Below are positions 6,284-9,460 of a stretch of DNA of 9,460 bases, one piece after another. Positions within the stretch are counted from its first letter, which is position 1. The number at the start of each line of letters is the position of its first letter. This DNA is from Schlesneria sp. Its GTDB lineage: Bacteria; Planctomycetota; Planctomycetia; Planctomycetales; Planctomycetaceae. The notes beneath the pieces were generated by a model, which worked only from the letters and a program-made list of their open reading frames with translations, was not told the origin of the DNA and ran no database searches. Location of the stretch: contig JANXOO010000973.1 of the NCBI GenBank assembly GCA_025353525.1, positions 1-9,460 of the forward strand. The letters are read 5' to 3'. A program made the translations under genes and the position numbers.

Positions 6284-9200
6284 TTATTTTGAATCTGACG
6301 AACTGTTCGACAAATCCGGTTCATTCAACAAATTGGCCCGGGCCGCAAGGATGCGATCCCGTTCTGCATAGATTTCAGCCAGAGCTTCCGGCTTGATCTT
6401 TACTTCCGACTGCTGATGCAACTGGAAACCGGTTCCGGCTGGAATCAGGTGGCCAAGAATAACGTTTTCCTTCAGTCCCACCAGATTGTCAATCTTCCCG
6501 GCAATGGCCGCTTCGGTCAGTACCTTGGTCGTTTCCTGGAAACTCGCTGCCGAGATGAAACTGTCGCTTTGAACGGCCGCCTTCGTGATCCCCAGAAGTT
6601 GCGTACTGGCATTTGCCGGTCGCGGCTTCGCGGTCTTCACCAAATTACCACTCGACGATTCAATTTCGCGGTTAACTTGCTCGATCGTTACCAGCGGAAC
6701 AACATCGCCTTCATGGAATTCTGAATCACCGGGATCGGTGACTCGGGCACTTGACTGCAACTTCTGATTCATCTTACGGAATTCGAAGCGGTCGACCAGA
6801 ACGCCAGGCAGCATCACCGTATCGCCGACATCTTCGACCTTGAGCTTGCGGAGCATTTGAGACAGCACAATTTCAATGTGCTTGTCATCGATCACGACGC
6901 GCTGTGACCGGTACACGGTCTGAATTTCGTGCAACAGGTATTGCTGCACCGCTTCTTCACCGCTCACCCGCAGAATGTCATGTGGCACCAACGGGCCCCG
7001 GACCAGTGCGTCACCGGCACGAACCTGGTCCTTCGCATGGACGAGCAACTGCTTGCCGTGCGGAATCACGTGTTCTTTTTCTGTGCCGTCGGCACCGCGA
7101 ACGATAATGATTCGCTTGCCACGTTTCTTTTCTGCAACCAGTTCGATCTCGCCGTCGATTTCTGCAATGATCGCAGGCTCTTTTGGCTTTCTGGCTTCGA
7201 AGAGTTCTGTGACTCGTGGAAGACCCCCTGTGATGTCTTGCGTACCCGACGTTTCACGAGGATTCTTGGCGAGTACCGAACCGGCAGAAATCTGCTGCCC
7301 TTCGGTCACTTCGATACTGGCACGTTCCGGCAAGTAGTAGAAGTCCAGGATCTTGCCGGTCGAATCTTCCAGCACGATTTGCGGATGCAATTCGCCCTTG
7401 TGTTCGATGACAGTCTTACGAATATTTCCGCTCGGGTCTTTCTCGGACCGGATCGACTGACCTTCCACCAAATCCTCGAAACGAACTCGTCCGCCGACTT
7501 CGCAAAGGATCGGAATCGAGTGTTGGTCCCATGTACACAGGACTTGCCCGATGATGACATTTTCGTTTTCCGCCACCTGCAGCACCGCACCCGTCGGAAC
7601 GGTATACCGTTCAAGTTCGCGGTCCTTCGAGTCGACGACGATCAGTTCTCCATTTCGTCCCAGAACGACGCTCTTGCCATCGGCGTTAACAACGCTGCGG
7701 ATGCGAGCCAACCGGACGTGTCCGGCACGTCGCGACTTGATTTCGCTTTCCTGAATGTCCTTGATCGCGACACCGCCGATATGGAACGTTCGCATCGTCA
7801 ACTGCGTTCCCGGTTCACCGATACTCTGAGCGGCGATGATCCCGACAGCCAGGCCTTCTTCAACCAGCGAGCCGGTCGACAGGTCCATTCCGTAACACAG
7901 ACGGCACATCCCCAGATCGGATTCGCACGTCATCGGGCTGCGAACCTGAATCTTTTCCAGACCCATTTCCTCGATCTTGCGCGAGATATCGACTGTCACC
8001 AGCTCGTTTTCGCGAACGATAACTTCGTCCGTAATCGGATTCACGATGTTCTGCCGACTGACGCGGCCACGAATTGCGTCCGCCAGGCTGACTTCAACTT
8101 TCTCGCCGCGATAAACGACGCCGCGAGTGATCCCCTTCGTTGTGCCGCAGTCGTGAGTCGTGACAACCATGTTCTGGCAAATATCTGCCAGTTTGCGGGT
8201 CAGGTAACCGCTGTCTGCCGTTTTCAACGCGGTATCAGCAAGTCCCTTGCGAGCACCGTGGGTCGAACTGAAGTATTCCAGAACCGACAGTCCTTCACGG
8301 AAGTTGGCCTTGATCGGAGTTTCGATGATTTCGCCGCTTGGCTTGGCCATCAAACCACGCATACCGGCCAACTGGCGAATCTGTTCCTGACCCCCTCGTG
8401 CACCTGAGTCTGCCATCAGGTACACAGGGTTGACGTAGGCTCCGTTATCGCGGTGGTCGTTCTTGAACGCTTCCATCATCGCGACCTTGATCAGATCGCT
8501 GGCGTGCGTCCACGTATCAAGCACCTGTTCGTAACGTTCCTTGGCTGTGATGACGCCTTTTTCGTAAAGCTTCTGCTTCTTCAGCACCGTACTTTCGGCG
8601 GCCAGAATTACTTTTTCCTTGTTGTCGGGCGTCTTGAGATCGCTTGCGGCGAAAGACAATCCGCTTCGTGTTGACTCGCGGAATCCGACTTCTTTCATGC
8701 GGTCAAGCAACTTGATTGTGTGTCGCCGACCCAGTTCGAGATAACAATCGGAAATGACGTTTGCCAGATCTTTGTTCTTCATCGTGATGTTGTAGTACGC
8801 CATCTTCGCAGGAAGAATGTCGTTGAACATGACTCGACCGACGCTGGTATCGACGATGCCGCCCAGCGTGTAATCGTCAGAACCTTCGCCCTTGACGCGT
8901 TTGTCCTTCGGCATCCGCACCTTGATCGCCGTGTGTAGCAGCACTTTTTCCAACAAAAACGCGGTATGAACTTCTTGCGTCGATGCGAACGTCATCCCGT
9001 GTCCGGGCCGATCGTCCTTCTTCAATGTCACATAGTAGCAACCCATCACGATGTCCTGCGACGGACTGATGATCGGTGCCCCGTTGGACGGGCTGAAGAT
9101 GTTGTTGGTCGACATCATCAGCGTCGTTGCTTCGACTTGTGCTTCGATCGACAAAGGCAGATGGACGGCCATCTGATCGCCGTCGAAGTCGGCATTGAAT

Positions 9201-9460
9201 CCCTTGCAAACCAGCGGATGGATCCGGATCGCGTTCCCTTCCACCAGGATCGGTTCGAACGCCTGAATCCCCATGCGGTGCAGAGTCGGAGCACGATTCA
9301 GCAGCACCGGGTGGTTGGTGATGACTTCTTCAAGAATATCCCACACTTCTTCGTCGCGACGTTCCAGCATTCGCTTGGCACTTTTGATCGTGTCCGCGTG
9401 GCCGAGTTCCTTCAGGCGGCGAATAATGAACGGCTGATACAGTTCCAGAGCGATCTTCTT
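6284..9460 (-). CDS. rpoC: RNA polymerase beta' subunit, C-terminal three quarters (5' end cut by window)
   Basis: Catalytic subunit of RNA polymerase; 1058 residues are visible and the frame is open to the window edge, so the clamp N-terminus and first zinc site lie outside. Numbered from the edge, the active-site motif [16 protein letters not shown] carries the three Mg-binding aspartates (91, 93, 95). The bridge helix ([16 protein letters not shown]) and the trigger loop start MRTFHIGG (556-563) follow. Second zinc-site cysteines are at 438 (DCGTT), 512, 519 and 522 (MCRLC). About 178 residues (roughly bases 7238-7771) separate the trigger-loop motif from [19 protein letters not shown]. 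They match the position and size of the SI3 insertion of E. coli and include SI3-like stretches ([16 protein letters not shown]). The C-terminus has [24 protein letters not shown], then a polar tail. rpsL follows after 182 bases, an order common in bacteria. Confidence 0.98.
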   Translation of the reverse strand, partial: KKIALELYQPFIIRRLKELGHADTIKSAKRMLERRDEEVWDILEEVITNHPVLLNRAPTLHRMGIQAFEPILVEGNAIRIHPLVCKGFNADFDGDQMAVHLPLSIEAQVEATTLMMSTNNIFSPSNGAPIISPSQDIVMGCYYVTLKKDDRPGHGMTFASTQEVHTAFLLEKVLLHTAIKVRMPKDKRVKGEGSDDYTLGGIVDTSVGRVMFNDILPAKMAYYNITMKNKDLANVISDCYLELGRRHTIKLLDRMKEVGFRESTRSGLSFAASDLKTPDNKEKVILAAESTVLKKQKLYEKGVITAKERYEQVLDTWTHASDLIKVAMMEAFKNDHRDNGAYVNPVYLMADSGARGGQEQIRQLAGMRGLMAKPSGEIIETPIKANFREGLSVLEYFSSTHGARKGLADTALKTADSGYLTRKLADICQNMVVTTHDCGTTKGITRGVVYRGEKVEVSLADAIRGRVSRQNIVNPITDEVIVRENELVTVDISRKIEEMGLEKIQVRSPMTCESDLGMCRLCYGMDLSTGSLVEEGLAVGIIAAQSIGEPGTQLTMRTFHIGGVAIKDIQESEIKSRRAGHVRLARIRSVVNADGKSVVLGRNGELIVVDSKDRELERYTVPTGAVLQVAENENVIIGQVLCTWDQHSIPILCEVGGRVRFEDLVEGQSIRSEKDPSGNIRKTVIEHKGELHPQIVLEDSTGKILDFYYLPERASIEVTEGQQISAGSVLAKNPRETSGTQDITGGLPRVTELFEARKPKEPAIIAEIDGEIELVAEKKRGKRIIIVRGADGTEKEHVIPHGKQLLVHAKDQVRAGDALVRGPLVPHDILRVSGEEAVQQYLLHEIQTVYRSQRVVIDDKHIEIVLSQMLRKLKVEDVGDTVMLPGVLVDRFEFRKMNQKLQSSARVTDPGDSEFHEGDVVPLVTIEQVNREIESSSGNLVKTAKPRPANASTQLLGITKAAVQSDSFISAASFQETTKVLTEAAIAGKIDNLVGLKENVILGHLIPAGTGFQLHQQSEVKIKPEALAEIYAERDRILAARANLLNEPDLSNSSSDSK

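Noticed and set aside
5674..6396. 240-codon + strand open frame across rpsL
   Set aside because: Antisense to rpsL and the end of rpoC; low-complexity shadow of those genes.
6929..8407. Long open frame of 492 codons on the + strand
   Set aside because: It lies fully antisense to the highly conserved rpoC, shows no recognisable domain, and is explained by codon bias of rpoC on the other strand.

Overview
The window looks like a chromosomal housekeeping region of a member of the Planctomycetota. This rests on protein style (an ExbB-type protein with a signal peptide and an Ala/Pro-rich linker), the rpoC-rpsL-rpsG-fusA order without a following tuf, moderate GC content and mostly weak Shine-Dalgarno sequences. 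No marker gene settles the genus, so the assignment is an inference.

Layout. Positions 1-1160 on the + strand hold the 3' part of a DtxR/MntR-type metal-dependent regulator, followed 28 bases later by a small five-helix protein of the cytochrome c oxidase subunit III family. These converge on a long minus-strand block. In minus-strand transcription order (high to low coordinates) the block reads: rpoC (5' end cut by the window edge), a probable promoter, rpsL, rpsG, a near-perfect terminator hairpin next to a short repeat, fusA, about 410 bases with no convincing gene, tRNA-Ser(CGA) with its own terminator, and a MotA/TolQ/ExbB family proton-channel protein with no ExbD partner in view.

How the genes work together. 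RpoC is the beta' subunit of RNA polymerase, S12 and S7 are small-subunit ribosomal proteins, and EF-G drives translocation and/or ribosome recycling, so the block is transcription and translation machinery. The operon is not seamless: the hairpin between rpsG and fusA suggests that fusA is transcribed separately or attenuated, and tuf does not follow. The + strand pair suggests metal-responsive regulation next to a respiratory-type membrane protein, but a functional link is not shown by the sequence.

I see no mobile element, CRISPR array or defence system. I also do not see a clearly new multi-gene system. The points most worth a second look are the terminator inside the str operon, the 29-base repeat beside it, the altered translocation-tip loops of EF-G, the arginine at S12 position 88, and substitutions at normally conserved membrane glutamates in the ExbB-like and COX3-like proteins.
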